Positions 28,104-36,895 of a stretch of 64,000 nucleotides of DNA are shown here, piece by piece (within the stretch, counting starts at the first letter, position 1; every line of letters begins with the position of its first letter). Position numbers and translations under genes: made by a program. Below the pieces are notes generated by a model. That model made no database searches, was not told the DNA's origin, and saw only the letters and a list, made by a program, of their open reading frames with translations. Source of the stretch: Taibaiella sp. (GTDB lineage: Bacteria > Bacteroidota > Bacteroidia > Chitinophagales > Chitinophagaceae); assembly GCA_019739295.1 (NCBI GenBank), contig JAHHDV010000004.1:40611-104610 (forward strand), written 5' to 3'.

Positions 28104-28979
28104 TTAGACTTCAAATATTTCTCCTATCAATGCCAGATATTCCCCATAACCACTTTTTTTAAGCGGTTTCAAAATTTGGATCAATTGCGCTTTATCAATA
28201 TATCCCATCCTGTAAGCAATTTCTTCCGGGCACCCGATCTTTAAACCCTGGCGTTCTTCTACAATTTGTACGAACTGACTGGCCTGCATCAGAGAATTGA
28301 AAGTTCCTGTATCCAACCAGGCAATTCCCCTGCCTAAGATAGAAACCTTAAGTGTATCCCTTTCCAGGTATTTCCTGTTCACATCCGTAATCTCATATTC
28401 ACCTCTTCCTGAGGGCCGAATGCTTTTGGCAATATCAACTACAGTATTATCATAAAAATACAAACCAGGTACCGCAAAGTCAGATTTGGGATAATGGGGT
28501 TTCTCCTCAATGGAGATCACCTTATGGTCCGAGCCGAATTCTACTACTCCATAGCGTTCTGGGTCAGTCACTCTATAGGCAAACACCAGCCCTCCCTCTA
28601 CCTCTGTACAATCCTGAAGCTTTTTAGCCAGTCCTGCACCATAAAAAATATTATCACCAAGAATCAGTGCAACCTTATCCTTTCCTATAAAATCCTCACC
28701 CAGAACAAAAGCCTGTGCCAATCCCTCAGGTCTCTCTTGAATAAGATATTCAAACCTGCATCCCCACTGGCTGCCATCATCTAATAAACGTTGAAAGGAT
28801 TCTTGATCTTCCCGGGTGGTAATGATCAGGATATCCCGTATTCCTGCCATCATCAATACAGAAATCGGATAATAGATCATCGGCTTGTCATAAATGGGCA
28901 TCAGCTGCTTGCTGATCCCTTTCGTAATAGGATATAATCGTGTGCCGGAACCGCCTGCCAGTACTATGCCTTTCATCAC
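28104..28979 (-). CDS. rfbA: Glucose-1-phosphate thymidylyltransferase (RmlA)
   Basis: 291 residues, full length. [23 protein letters not shown] is the nucleotide-binding loop, with [33 protein letters not shown] and [11 protein letters not shown] all present. It makes dTDP-glucose from dTTP and Glc-1-P and feeds RmlB next door. Start ATG 28979 lies 3 bases after the rfbB stop. Confidence 0.96.
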   Translation of the reverse strand: MMKGIVLAGGSGTRLYPITKGISKQLMPIYDKPMIYYPISVLMMAGIRDILIITTREDQESFQRLLDDGSQWGCRFEYLIQERPEGLAQAFVLGEDFIGKDKVALILGDNIFYGAGLAKKLQDCTEVEGGLVFAYRVTDPERYGVVEFGSDHKVISIEEKPHYPKSDFAVPGLYFYDNTVVDIAKSIRPSGRGEYEITDVNRKYLERDTLKVSILGRGIAWLDTGTFNSLMQASQFVQIVEERQGLKIGCPEEIAYRMGYIDKAQLIQILKPLKKSGYGEYLALIGEIFEV

Positions 28980-28982
28980 TTT

Positions 28983-30038
28983 TTATTTCTGATACTGAAA
29001 TTTATAATAATCCTGGTATACCCCGGAAGTCACATTGTTCATCCATGCATCATTTCCCAAATACCAGTCTACTGTTTTTTCAAGTCCTTCTTCAAGCCGT
29101 AAGCTCGGTCCCCAACCTAAATCCTTCTTTAACTTCGAGGAATCAATCGCATACCTGAGATCATGGCCCGCCCGGTCCTTTATATAAGTGATCAGCTGTC
29201 TTGAGCTTCCTTCAGGCCTGTCCAATTTTCGATCCATAATATCACACAATATCCGGATCAGGTCAATATTCTTCCACTCGTCAGATCCTCCCACATTATA
29301 AGTAGTTCCCGGTCCGGCCTTATGAAATATAATATCAATTGCCCGCGTATGGTCCTCCACCCACAGCCAATCTCTTACATTCTCCCCCTTCCCATAAACA
29401 GGAATAGGTCTGCTGTTCCTGATATTATTGATAGCCAATGGTATCAATTTCTCAGGGAACTGATGAGAACCGTAATTGTTGGAACAATTGGAAACCTTGA
29501 CCTGCATACCATAAGTATCCCCATAGGCCCTTACAAAATGATCAGCAGCAGCTTTTGACGCCGAATATGGGCTATGTGGGTCATAAGCCGTACCCTCGGT
29601 AAAAAGCCCTTTTTCGCCTAAGGTTCCATATACTTCATCAGTACTGATCTGATAAAAAACATGTTCGCCATATGCTCCTCTCCATATTTCTTTACAATAA
29701 TTCAAGAGGTGAATCGTACCCATCACATTGGTCATAGCAAATTCTTCAGGGCTGCTGATCGACCTGTCCACATGAGATTCTGCTGCCAGGTGTATAACAT
29801 CCGTAGGTTTTACATCACTGAAGAATTCAGATAACGCCTGCTGATCGGTTATATCCAGCTTAATAAAATGATAGTTAAGCGATGTTTCTATATCTTTCAG
29901 ATTCTCCAGATTACCGGCGTATGTTAATTTGTCCAGGTTGTAGATCTGATACTGAGGATATTTTTCGACAAATAATCTCACAACATGGGATCCGATGAAC
30001 CCTGCTCCGCCGGTGATAACAATTTTTTTCATCCTCAA
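28983..30038 (-). CDS. rfbB: dTDP-glucose 4,6-dehydratase (RmlB)
   Basis: About 350 residues. NAD-binding TGGAGFIGSHVVRLF, HLAAESHVDRS, ISTDEVYGTLGE with the catalytic Asp-Glu pair, the YSASKAAADH Tyr/Lys motif and NCSNNYGSHQFPEKLIPL. It makes dTDP-4-keto-6-deoxy-glucose. A second in-frame ATG at 30032 is equally likely as start. rmlC and rmlD are not in this window, so the end product (rhamnose, an aminosugar or other) cannot be told. Confidence 0.96.
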   Translation of the reverse strand: MRMKKIVITGGAGFIGSHVVRLFVEKYPQYQIYNLDKLTYAGNLENLKDIETSLNYHFIKLDITDQQALSEFFSDVKPTDVIHLAAESHVDRSISSPEEFAMTNVMGTIHLLNYCKEIWRGAYGEHVFYQISTDEVYGTLGEKGLFTEGTAYDPHSPYSASKAAADHFVRAYGDTYGMQVKVSNCSNNYGSHQFPEKLIPLAINNIRNSRPIPVYGKGENVRDWLWVEDHTRAIDIIFHKAGPGTTYNVGGSDEWKNIDLIRILCDIMDRKLDRPEGSSRQLITYIKDRAGHDLRYAIDSSKLKKDLGWGPSLRLEEGLEKTVDWYLGNDAWMNNVTSGVYQDYYKFQYQK

Positions 30039-30051
30039 TTGAACAAAATAA

Positions 30052-32544
30052 TTAATTATTTAATCTCACAATCGCAATAATTACAGCGGCTGTAGATGCC
30101 AAAGTAGATGATAATGCTACAATAGATTGCAACTCAAACGTTCTTTTTTCTTTAACTATCTTTGTTGGCACATAAATGATTGAACCGGGTTCAACAACAG
30201 GAAAGCTGCCAAAAAATGTTTTGGTACTGGATCTTCCGTTCCTATATTCCACCTTAGTCCTTTTCCGATCCGCACTCTCCAGGAATCCACCTGCGTCATG
30301 ATTGATATAATCAAAGATATCTTTTCCTTTTTCATATAATACTACTGTAGGAAAACCTACCTGACCTGTAATTTCAACAGTATTTTTTTGTGAAGGAATA
30401 CTTAAAACATCTCCTTCCATCAAAACTAAATCTTTATCTGATCCGGGATTCCTGAGAATGTCATCCAGGTTCAGAGGAATAATATTAGGATCCAGCTGAA
30501 ATCCGGTTTCTTCCAGTTTTACACCGTTTTGTAATTCTTCCATTACAATTTCGGTTCTGTAATCCTGCCTTCTCATAGACTTCCTATATTGATTCAATCT
30601 GGCTTCATTGCTTGTATGGGGGTTGGAAGGCCTGTATAATGAAGCGCCTCTCAAGTCAGCCATCTCGGTAAAACCTCCCGACCGGGCCACCAGATCCGAA
30701 ATACGGTCACTACGTTTCAACAAGGAATAATTGCCCGGTTGCATCACTTGCCCCTCGATTTCTACCATAACCGGTCTTACATAACCTGTCAGTGGTAAAA
30801 CAGATACTACGTCATAAGGCTCCAGCTTGAAAGATCCGTCTTTCAATCTCAAATAAGGGTCTACGGCAATAGTAAACACTTCTGAAACTTTAGCATCGCG
30901 AGATCTTCTGTCACTGTCCTTGACCCTTCTGACTACCCTAACTTCCTGGAAATTGGCCCCGTCGGAGAATCCATTTCCCTGCATGACCAAGTCTTCGACT
31001 GTCATTCCGATATAAAAGCTGAAGGTACCGGGATTCCTTACCTTACCGGCAATGGTTACCGTGCTTTGATCCGCCATATCATATATAGATTTGATATAAA
31101 GGATATCTTCCCGTTCGAGAGGTATGTCAGGGCTTTGCTTGTTGATAATACTCTCAAGATCTATGGTAATATTCTCAAATGCTCCGTTTTCCGCATTGGT
31201 CCTGGTCAGGTAAGCCCTTGTGGTAAAAGCTTCAGGTTTCAACCCGCCTGCTTTCTCGATCAGCTTCAATAATGTACCGGTAGTCTCCAATTCAAAAGAT
31301 CCCGGTCTTTGTACAACTCCCTGGATCGTTACCCTGTTCTCCACAATGTCTAAAATACGATCCACAAAATACCGGTCTCCACTTACGGGATTGAAATATT
31401 CCAGGTCCTGAAACTGGATGTCCCTGACCCTTTTTTGTTCATCCGTATATTGTGTAGCTTTTATATAATTGGTATAAGCAGACTCCTTGAATCCCCCGGC
31501 ATATTGGATCACGTGCCATAAAGATTCGGAAGGCAAAACTTCAAACCAACCCGGTCTCTTGACCTCACCGGTCATCGCCACGCGCGTCCGATATATGGGA
31601 ACGACAATCATGTCATTGTCTTCCAGGAAGTAATTGCTTGAAAAATCAGACTCACTGATCATCTTATACAAATCGATCTCAGCATAGATCTGGTTATTCC
31701 TGATCAGCTGTACATATCTGTAAGACCCAATAGAAGTAATCCCTCCTGCCAGGTTCAAGGCATCCAACACAGTATTGAAGGTTCCCACTACCTTTGAACC
31801 CGGACTCCCCACCTGGCCCATCACCGTAATCGTAAAGCTCCTGACATTGGTTATGTTTACATCCAATGAAGAGCCTTTATCTATGGCAAAATTATTGGCA
31901 TTGAGCCTCGCTTTGATAATCTCTCTCGCAGCCTCTATCGTTTTACTTCCTACAAACACTCTTCCGAATTCTCTCAATGAAATGGATCCATCCGGCTGAA
32001 CCGTAGGGTTAAAGGAGACCACATTGATACCGGTAATATCCAATAACAGCTGATCGCCGGGGCCCAGCATATAATTCAGGGGAGTAGGACGGTTGGTCAT
32101 ATTCCTGTTATTGGTATAGGAGTTCCTGAACAGCTCGGAGCCATAAATCTGTATCCCTTCTACAAAGGCATTCCTCATAAATCCTTCCCTGCCTTCACGC
32201 TTCTCCATTTCACTTTCATATTCATCATTGGTGACTTCCACTGATGACTCGCCCACTTGCTCCTCTGTATTGTTGTTTTCCTTGGTATTATCTTCTTTAA
32301 CCGTCTGGTTATCCGTCTGGGCATTCGGATTTTGATTGGATTGGCTTTTATCCTGGCCTGGAATTTTTGTCTTATCCACATCCTGGTTAACAGGGACTGA
32401 AGGAAAACCGGGAGGAATATTATTCGGATTAATCGGGTTGGCCGGATTGCTGGGCACATCCTGACCCAATACAGGAAATGAAAAAAGTAAACACAATACA
32501 GATAGAATGATGATTACTTTTTTGAACATTATCTGCTGATTCAT
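30052..32544 (-). CDS. Polysaccharide export outer-membrane protein with multiple SLBB domains (Wza-like)
   Basis: 830 residues. Signal peptide ending at VLGQ, then a long Asn/Gln/Pro-rich linker (about 30-115), a Poly_export domain (NYMLGPGDQLLLDITG, VQPDGSISLREFGRVFVGSKTIEAAREII) and about five SLBB/beta-grasp repeats (ITVMGQVGSPGSKVV, VAMTGEVKRPGWFEV, VTIQGVVQRPGSFEL, VTIAGKVRNPGTFSF, VEIEGQVMQPGNYSL, VEITGQVGFPTVVLY). A hydrophobic segment lies at the end (STLASTAAVIIAIVRL). It is larger than E. coli Wza and matches the Bacteroidota type. It forms the outer-membrane exit for the polymer and is the first gene of the operon. Confidence 0.92.
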   Translation of the reverse strand: MNQQIMFKKVIIILSVLCLLFSFPVLGQDVPSNPANPINPNNIPPGFPSVPVNQDVDKTKIPGQDKSQSNQNPNAQTDNQTVKEDNTKENNNTEEQVGESSVEVTNDEYESEMEKREGREGFMRNAFVEGIQIYGSELFRNSYTNNRNMTNRPTPLNYMLGPGDQLLLDITGINVVSFNPTVQPDGSISLREFGRVFVGSKTIEAAREIIKARLNANNFAIDKGSSLDVNITNVRSFTITVMGQVGSPGSKVVGTFNTVLDALNLAGGITSIGSYRYVQLIRNNQIYAEIDLYKMISESDFSSNYFLEDNDMIVVPIYRTRVAMTGEVKRPGWFEVLPSESLWHVIQYAGGFKESAYTNYIKATQYTDEQKRVRDIQFQDLEYFNPVSGDRYFVDRILDIVENRVTIQGVVQRPGSFELETTGTLLKLIEKAGGLKPEAFTTRAYLTRTNAENGAFENITIDLESIINKQSPDIPLEREDILYIKSIYDMADQSTVTIAGKVRNPGTFSFYIGMTVEDLVMQGNGFSDGANFQEVRVVRRVKDSDRRSRDAKVSEVFTIAVDPYLRLKDGSFKLEPYDVVSVLPLTGYVRPVMVEIEGQVMQPGNYSLLKRSDRISDLVARSGGFTEMADLRGASLYRPSNPHTSNEARLNQYRKSMRRQDYRTEIVMEELQNGVKLEETGFQLDPNIIPLNLDDILRNPGSDKDLVLMEGDVLSIPSQKNTVEITGQVGFPTVVLYEKGKDIFDYINHDAGGFLESADRKRTKVEYRNGRSSTKTFFGSFPVVEPGSIIYVPTKIVKEKRTFELQSIVALSSTLASTAAVIIAIVRLNN

Positions 32545-32578
32545 AAAATATGATTGAGATTATATTTTTTTACAATTG

Positions 32579-32586
32579 CAAAGTTA
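32579..32586 (-). promoter_or_regulatory. Bacteroidota -7 element (TAACTTTG) before the polysaccharide operon
   Basis: Minus-strand TAACTTTG, a full match to TAnnTTTG, 34 bases before the wza start. All genes from here to 10622 run the same way with gaps of about 30 bases or less, so this could drive the whole operon. No convincing -33 element seen. Confidence 0.5.
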
Positions 32587-32616
32587 GCCAAATTAACAGA
32601 GGATGTCATTTTTATG

Positions 32617-33315
32617 TTATCGAACAGGTTCGTGAAGGATGTCCAGCAATTCGTTACTTGCTGATTCCATCTTATTGACATTCTTATTAATCTGAGAATT
32701 CAGATAATTATAAGCTACATAGGCCACCAACCCGATGATCAAACCTACAGCTGATGTAACCATCTTGGTATATATACCACCGGCCATATTTTTCATCTCA
32801 AATCCATGGATCTGAATATTAAAAAATAAGATAATCATCCCGACAATCGTCCCGAGGAAACCGAACATCGGCGCAATACCGGCGATCGTAGATAAAATAT
32901 TGAGGTTCTTCTCCATTTTATATACTTCCAGCTTCCCTTCATTCTCCATTGATTTCTCAATGTGGTCCATTGGCTTACCGATACGGCTGACTCCTTTCTG
33001 AACCATCCTGGGAACAGCACCTGCGAAGCTTTTGCTGTAGGACAATGCCCTGGAAATATTACCTTCCAATATGGATTCCCTTACGGAGCTCATAAAGTTC
33101 AATGGGACCTGGCCGGCTTTCCTGATGGCCATCATTCTCTCAAAAAACACATAAATAGCTATAATGCTACAGATCGCAAGGGGAATCATCAGGGGACCAC
33201 CTTCTTTCAGGAGATACCATAGAGATAATTGCTCAACTTGTTGTGTTTCCGGCGGAGCAGGAGTAACCTGCTGTATCGTATCTACAGCGGCTTGCAATAA
33301 AAGTGTATAGTCCAT
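32617..33315 (-). CDS. MotA/TolQ/ExbB proton channel family protein
   Basis: 232 residues, three membrane helices (about 38-60, 135-158, 182-206). The conserved ExbB region KMEKNLNILSTIAGIAPMFGFLGTIVGMIILFF and KMVTSAVGLIIGLVAYVAYNYL is clear. These proteins use the proton gradient with an ExbD/TolR partner to energise outer-membrane work. No exbD follows; the next gene downstream is wza. A short Gln/Pro stretch precedes helix 1. Confidence 0.9.
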   Translation of the reverse strand: MDYTLLLQAAVDTIQQVTPAPPETQQVEQLSLWYLLKEGGPLMIPLAICSIIAIYVFFERMMAIRKAGQVPLNFMSSVRESILEGNISRALSYSKSFAGAVPRMVQKGVSRIGKPMDHIEKSMENEGKLEVYKMEKNLNILSTIAGIAPMFGFLGTIVGMIILFFNIQIHGFEMKNMAGGIYTKMVTSAVGLIIGLVAYVAYNYLNSQINKNVNKMESASNELLDILHEPVR

Positions 33316-33362
33316 ACAATACGTGGTATATTATATAAGATTTTATTTTTTAGCTATTCAGA

Positions 33363-33791
33363 TTAATTGACCTCTACCAACTCAATCTCAAAAATCAGGT
33401 CTTTACCGGCAAGAGGCATATTGGCATCAATAATTACTGTCTCATCCTTTACTTCTACAATAGTGGCAGGGATATTATTGCCCATCTGATCACTCAAGTG
33501 AATGCCCATTCCTGCTTGCGGGTCCATTTCTGCCGGAAAATCGTTTTTGGAAAACTCCAAAATCATATCAGGGTTGGTAGGACCATACGCCTGATCTACA
33601 GGGATATCCACCGTTTTCCTGTCTCCGGTCTGCATACCCAGCAGTGCATCATCAAACCCCTTGATCACCATACCATTCCCTACCGTAAACTCCAATGGTT
33701 CTCTACCCTCAGAAGAATCAAAGACCGTACCATCCTTAAGGCTTCCTTTATAATGTACTTTTACTTTGTCTCCTGATTTTACTTGTGTCAT
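33363..33791 (-). CDS. FKBP-type peptidyl-prolyl isomerase (SlyD/SlpA-like)
   Basis: 142 residues from the ATG at 33791 (MTQVKSGDKVKVHYKG). FKBP core KVHYKGSLKDGTVFDSSEG and LEFTVGNGMVIKGFDDALLGMQTGDRKTVDIPVDQAYG, then the inserted IF domain of SlyD (DMILEFSKNDFPAEMDPQAGM) and PLAGKDLIFEIELVEV. It catalyses cis-trans isomerisation of prolyl bonds with chaperone activity in the cytoplasm. No His-rich metal tail, so it is closer to SlpA. An in-frame ATG 30 bases upstream is less likely. Confidence 0.93.
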   Translation of the reverse strand: MTQVKSGDKVKVHYKGSLKDGTVFDSSEGREPLEFTVGNGMVIKGFDDALLGMQTGDRKTVDIPVDQAYGPTNPDMILEFSKNDFPAEMDPQAGMGIHLSDQMGNNIPATIVEVKDETVIIDANMPLAGKDLIFEIELVEVN

Positions 33792-34039
33792 ATATATTGT
33801 TTTTATGGATAAACCCCGCAAGTTAGAAAATATAAATAAGAATATTCAATAAACTTATCTTAATAAATTCACCTGCTGTAATAACCCGGAGTTCCTCCCA
33901 GATTCATTGCCCTACATACAAAACAGGATAAAACGCAACATTCTCCTACATTATTGTGGAAAAATTATTTTCCCGGAAATGAGCTTACTTTTTGACCTGT
34001 CGCGGTATAAATACCAAATCACCAAAAATATTTTATACA

Positions 34040-34942
34040 ATGAAAAAGTTCTGGAAATCCCTGCCCGCTTTCACCTTATCAGCCATGCTGCTGTCAGGCT
34101 GCCAGCAACCCGCAAAAAATGACCATTCTGAGTCTTCTGTAACAGCAGGTAATGAAAAAATCACATCTGAAGGTCTGGTGCATCATGATGAAATTGCGCC
34201 CATCCATGACCCAAAGCGCAAAATGATGAAAAAAGCGGATATGGAAGTACGTGTCCGAAATGTCAACCAAACTACAGTACTGCTGGAAAGAGCAGCCAGG
34301 GCTATGAATGGATTGGTAATGGAAAGCCAGATCAGCAATATGTCCACTTATTCCAGGTCTATCCCGTACCATTCCGATTCCCTGAAGCTGGCCAACGCAT
34401 ATACCACCAAAAGCTACCTGGTAGTAAAAATCCCCGCCAGTGAGCTGGACAGCTTCCTGAGCCTTACGGCTGACCATGCTGAATTTATCGATAGCCGGAA
34501 CCTTCACCTGGAAGATGCTACACTGGATTATCTCAGCAACCAACTCAAGTCCGGAACATATACAAATGAAAAAGCTATCGGCAAATCAAAAAGTACAGAT
34601 GATGTACTGCAGGCTCAGCGGTATGATCAGGAAGCTAAAGATGAGCTAATAGATCGCAAAGTCAATAATCTCTACATCAATGACCAGGTGAAGTATGCCA
34701 CGATCAGCATTTCACTCTATCAGCCGGAACAGATCGAATATATGATCGTCCCTGATATCGAGCAACAAATGCAACCGGCTTTCGGAAGCCAGTTCATTCA
34801 TGCCTTGTCCTCCGGGTGGGATTTCTTTACAATCATATTGATCGGATTAACGCATCTTTGGCCTTTTGGTGTCCTTGCTTTGGCAATACTCCTGACCTGG
34901 AAATACAGAAAAAACATCTTTATCAGGTGGAAGTCGGTATAG
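34040..34942 (+). CDS. DUF4349 family lipoprotein
   Basis: 300 residues from the ATG at 34040, which opens a lipoprotein signal peptide (MKKFWKSLPAFTLSAMLLSGC, Cys at residue 21). The DUF4349 part follows: KMMKKADMEVRVRNVNQTTVLLERAARAMNGLVMESQ, KIPASELDSFLSLTADHAEFIDSRNLHLEDAT, then YINDQVKYATISISLYQ, and a C-terminal membrane helix (about 262-284). Envelope protein of unknown function; a coiled-coil region lies in the middle of such proteins. Confidence 0.85.
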   Translation: MKKFWKSLPAFTLSAMLLSGCQQPAKNDHSESSVTAGNEKITSEGLVHHDEIAPIHDPKRKMMKKADMEVRVRNVNQTTVLLERAARAMNGLVMESQISNMSTYSRSIPYHSDSLKLANAYTTKSYLVVKIPASELDSFLSLTADHAEFIDSRNLHLEDATLDYLSNQLKSGTYTNEKAIGKSKSTDDVLQAQRYDQEAKDELIDRKVNNLYINDQVKYATISISLYQPEQIEYMIVPDIEQQMQPAFGSQFIHALSSGWDFFTIILIGLTHLWPFGVLALAILLTWKYRKNIFIRWKSV

Positions 34943-35014
34943 ATGATCAGGTATCGGGGGGAAACGTGTAATACAGATTTGAGCGGATGATGTATTTATT
35001 AATGTTTATTTCCT

Positions 35015-35022
35015 TAATTTTG
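35015..35022 (+). promoter_or_regulatory. Bacteroidota -7 element (TAATTTTG) before ABC-F gene
   Basis: Full TAnnTTTG match, about 142 bases before the ABC-F start, leaving an unusually long leader. No clear -33 element. Confidence 0.4.
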
Positions 35023-35030
35023 TAAGCTCA

Positions 35031-35149
35031 TTCACCACTCTCTTCAACATAAAATGTAGCATTTATTTCTTCTTTTCCGGGAATTCAATACAGAATAGCA
35101 TATACCTGCCCAGCAGTTATAGCTGCCTTTATCTATTGTTCACCACTCT
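35031..35149 (+). other. Leader region of the ABC-F gene with repeated 11-mer
   Basis: The likely untranslated leader holds TTCACCACTCT twice (35031-35041, 35139-35149), a start-stop ATGTAG at 35054-35059 and a small hairpin GCAG/CTGC near 35113-35126. Some antibiotic-responsive ABC-F genes are controlled by leader attenuation; whether this one is cannot be told from the sequence. Confidence 0.3.
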
Positions 35150-35164
35150 ATCATCAGAAGAAAT

Positions 35165-36763
35165 ATGCTACAGATACAGCAACTTGATTATTATTTGCCA
35201 GATGGCACTCCTTTGTTTGAAGATCTGCATTTTAACCTTCAGACCCAGGAAAAAACGGGGCTCATTGGTCGTAATGGTTCCGGAAAATCGACCTTGTTAC
35301 GGCTCATTAACAATGAGCTAAACCCTGACAAGGGGGAAATCCGGCTTCAGACAGCCCCTGTTCTTATTCCTCAGAATTTTGGACAATTCGATCATCAGAC
35401 AATTGCAGAAGCATTGGGTATCGCATCTAAAATTTCCGCATTGCAATCCATCCTTGAAGGAACAGATCTCTCAGAGGAAAACTTCCTGATCCTGGATGAT
35501 GACTGGACCATAGAAGAGCGTGTCCAGGAAGCTCTGGCGTACTGGAGCCTGTCAGGGAGCTCTCTGAACCAACAGTTAAATACGTTGAGTGGCGGTGAGA
35601 AAACCATGGTGCTGCTCTCCAAGTTAGCTTTATATCCGGGTAGCTTATTCCTTCTGGATGAGCCAACCAATCATTTAGATAAAATCCAGAGAGAACGACT
35701 CTACCGGATGATCAATGATACAAAGGAAACCCTGCTTGTTGTAAGTCATGACCGAAAACTGCTCGACATGCTACCTCAGATCGCAGAAATCGAGCAAAAA
35801 AAAATAAACAGATACGGGGGCAATTATAGTTTCTATAAAGAACAGAAAATAATTGAAGAAGCCGCACTTGCTTCTGAGATCCTGCATACAACAAAAGAAT
35901 TAAAGAAAGCAAAGGAAACGGAAAGACAGACGATAGAAAGACAACAGCGATTGGAAGCAAGAGGAAAAAAGAAACAGGCACAGGCGGGTGTGGCTAAGAT
36001 AATGATGAATACGCTCCGGAACAAAGCTGAACAATCCGGATCCAGATTAAAAAGCACCCACGATGAAAAAACCAACCAATTGTCCCAATCACTTCAGGAA
36101 CTGAGAAATGAGGTCGTAGATAAAAGAAAAATGAAATTGAGCCTGAGCAATGCACAGTACCATCACGGCAAATTACTGATCGATGCTGTACAGGTACAGG
36201 TCGATTTCGGCAAGGGTCCTGTATGGAAGGAGCCTGTCGATCTAAAAATATACAGTGGGGACAGGATAGCTATCCAGGGTCGGAACGGTTCAGGGAAATC
36301 CAGCCTCGTCCATACACTGGCAGGAAAGCTGATGCCTGCTTCCGGAGAAATCAGGAAAGCCGGGTATTCTTCTGTATACCTGGATCAAAACTATTCGGTG
36401 CTGGATCCTTCCATGAACGTGTATGAACAGGTACAAGTATTTAATGATGCCTTATTGGAAGAGCATACATTAAAAATCAGACTGCATCATTTTCTTTTCG
36501 GTCCGGGAGATTGGGATAAGCCCGTATCCCAACTCAGTGGCGGGGAAAGAATGAAATTGACATTGTGCAGTCTTTCCCTTTCTTCTTCTCCTCCTGATAT
36601 CATCTTCCTGGATGAACCGACTAATAATCTTGACATTCAGAACATTGAAATCCTTACTGAAGTGTTGGGAAATTACAAGGGAACAATAGTCATCATATCA
36701 CATGACGAAGTATTTTTGGAACAAACCGGCATCAATAGAACCTATTCTTTGAGCAACATTTAG
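35165..36763 (+). CDS. ABC-F family ATPase (ribosome-associated)
   Basis: 532 residues, two ATP-binding cassettes and no membrane domain. Cassette 1: Walker A GRNGSGKST (35-43), signature TLSGGEKTMV, Walker B SLFLLDEPTNHLD, switch VVSHDRKLL. An interdomain linker of about 80 residues, mostly charged helix (KETERQTIERQQRLEARG), enters the ribosomal E-site region in this family. Cassette 2: GRNGSGKSS, QLSGGERMKL, IIFLDEPTNNLD, IISHDEVFL. ABC-F proteins act as translation factors or protect ribosomes from antibiotics. The subfamily is not clear. Confidence 0.9.
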   Translation: MLQIQQLDYYLPDGTPLFEDLHFNLQTQEKTGLIGRNGSGKSTLLRLINNELNPDKGEIRLQTAPVLIPQNFGQFDHQTIAEALGIASKISALQSILEGTDLSEENFLILDDDWTIEERVQEALAYWSLSGSSLNQQLNTLSGGEKTMVLLSKLALYPGSLFLLDEPTNHLDKIQRERLYRMINDTKETLLVVSHDRKLLDMLPQIAEIEQKKINRYGGNYSFYKEQKIIEEAALASEILHTTKELKKAKETERQTIERQQRLEARGKKKQAQAGVAKIMMNTLRNKAEQSGSRLKSTHDEKTNQLSQSLQELRNEVVDKRKMKLSLSNAQYHHGKLLIDAVQVQVDFGKGPVWKEPVDLKIYSGDRIAIQGRNGSGKSSLVHTLAGKLMPASGEIRKAGYSSVYLDQNYSVLDPSMNVYEQVQVFNDALLEEHTLKIRLHHFLFGPGDWDKPVSQLSGGERMKLTLCSLSLSSSPPDIIFLDEPTNNLDIQNIEILTEVLGNYKGTIVIISHDEVFLEQTGINRTYSLSNI

Positions 36764-36782
36764 CTTTCGAAATGCACCTTCC

Positions 36783-36799
36783 TGATGTCAGTGACATCA
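36783..36799. repeat. Perfect 17-bp palindrome between convergent genes
   Basis: TGATGTCA-G-TGACATCA, eight bases each side of a central G. It lies 20 bases after the ABC-F stop and about 97 before the DUF4175 stop, in a 132-bp convergent gap. It may be a terminator-type hairpin without a T-run, or a protein-binding site. Confidence 0.45.
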
Positions 36800-36895
36800 A
36801 TACCTGGTTGCCATATTTTACAGGACTGCGATTAAAATTTACAGTTTCTCCTAAACCCCGGGCAGGACCGGGTATGGCTCCATCTCATGGCTGAC

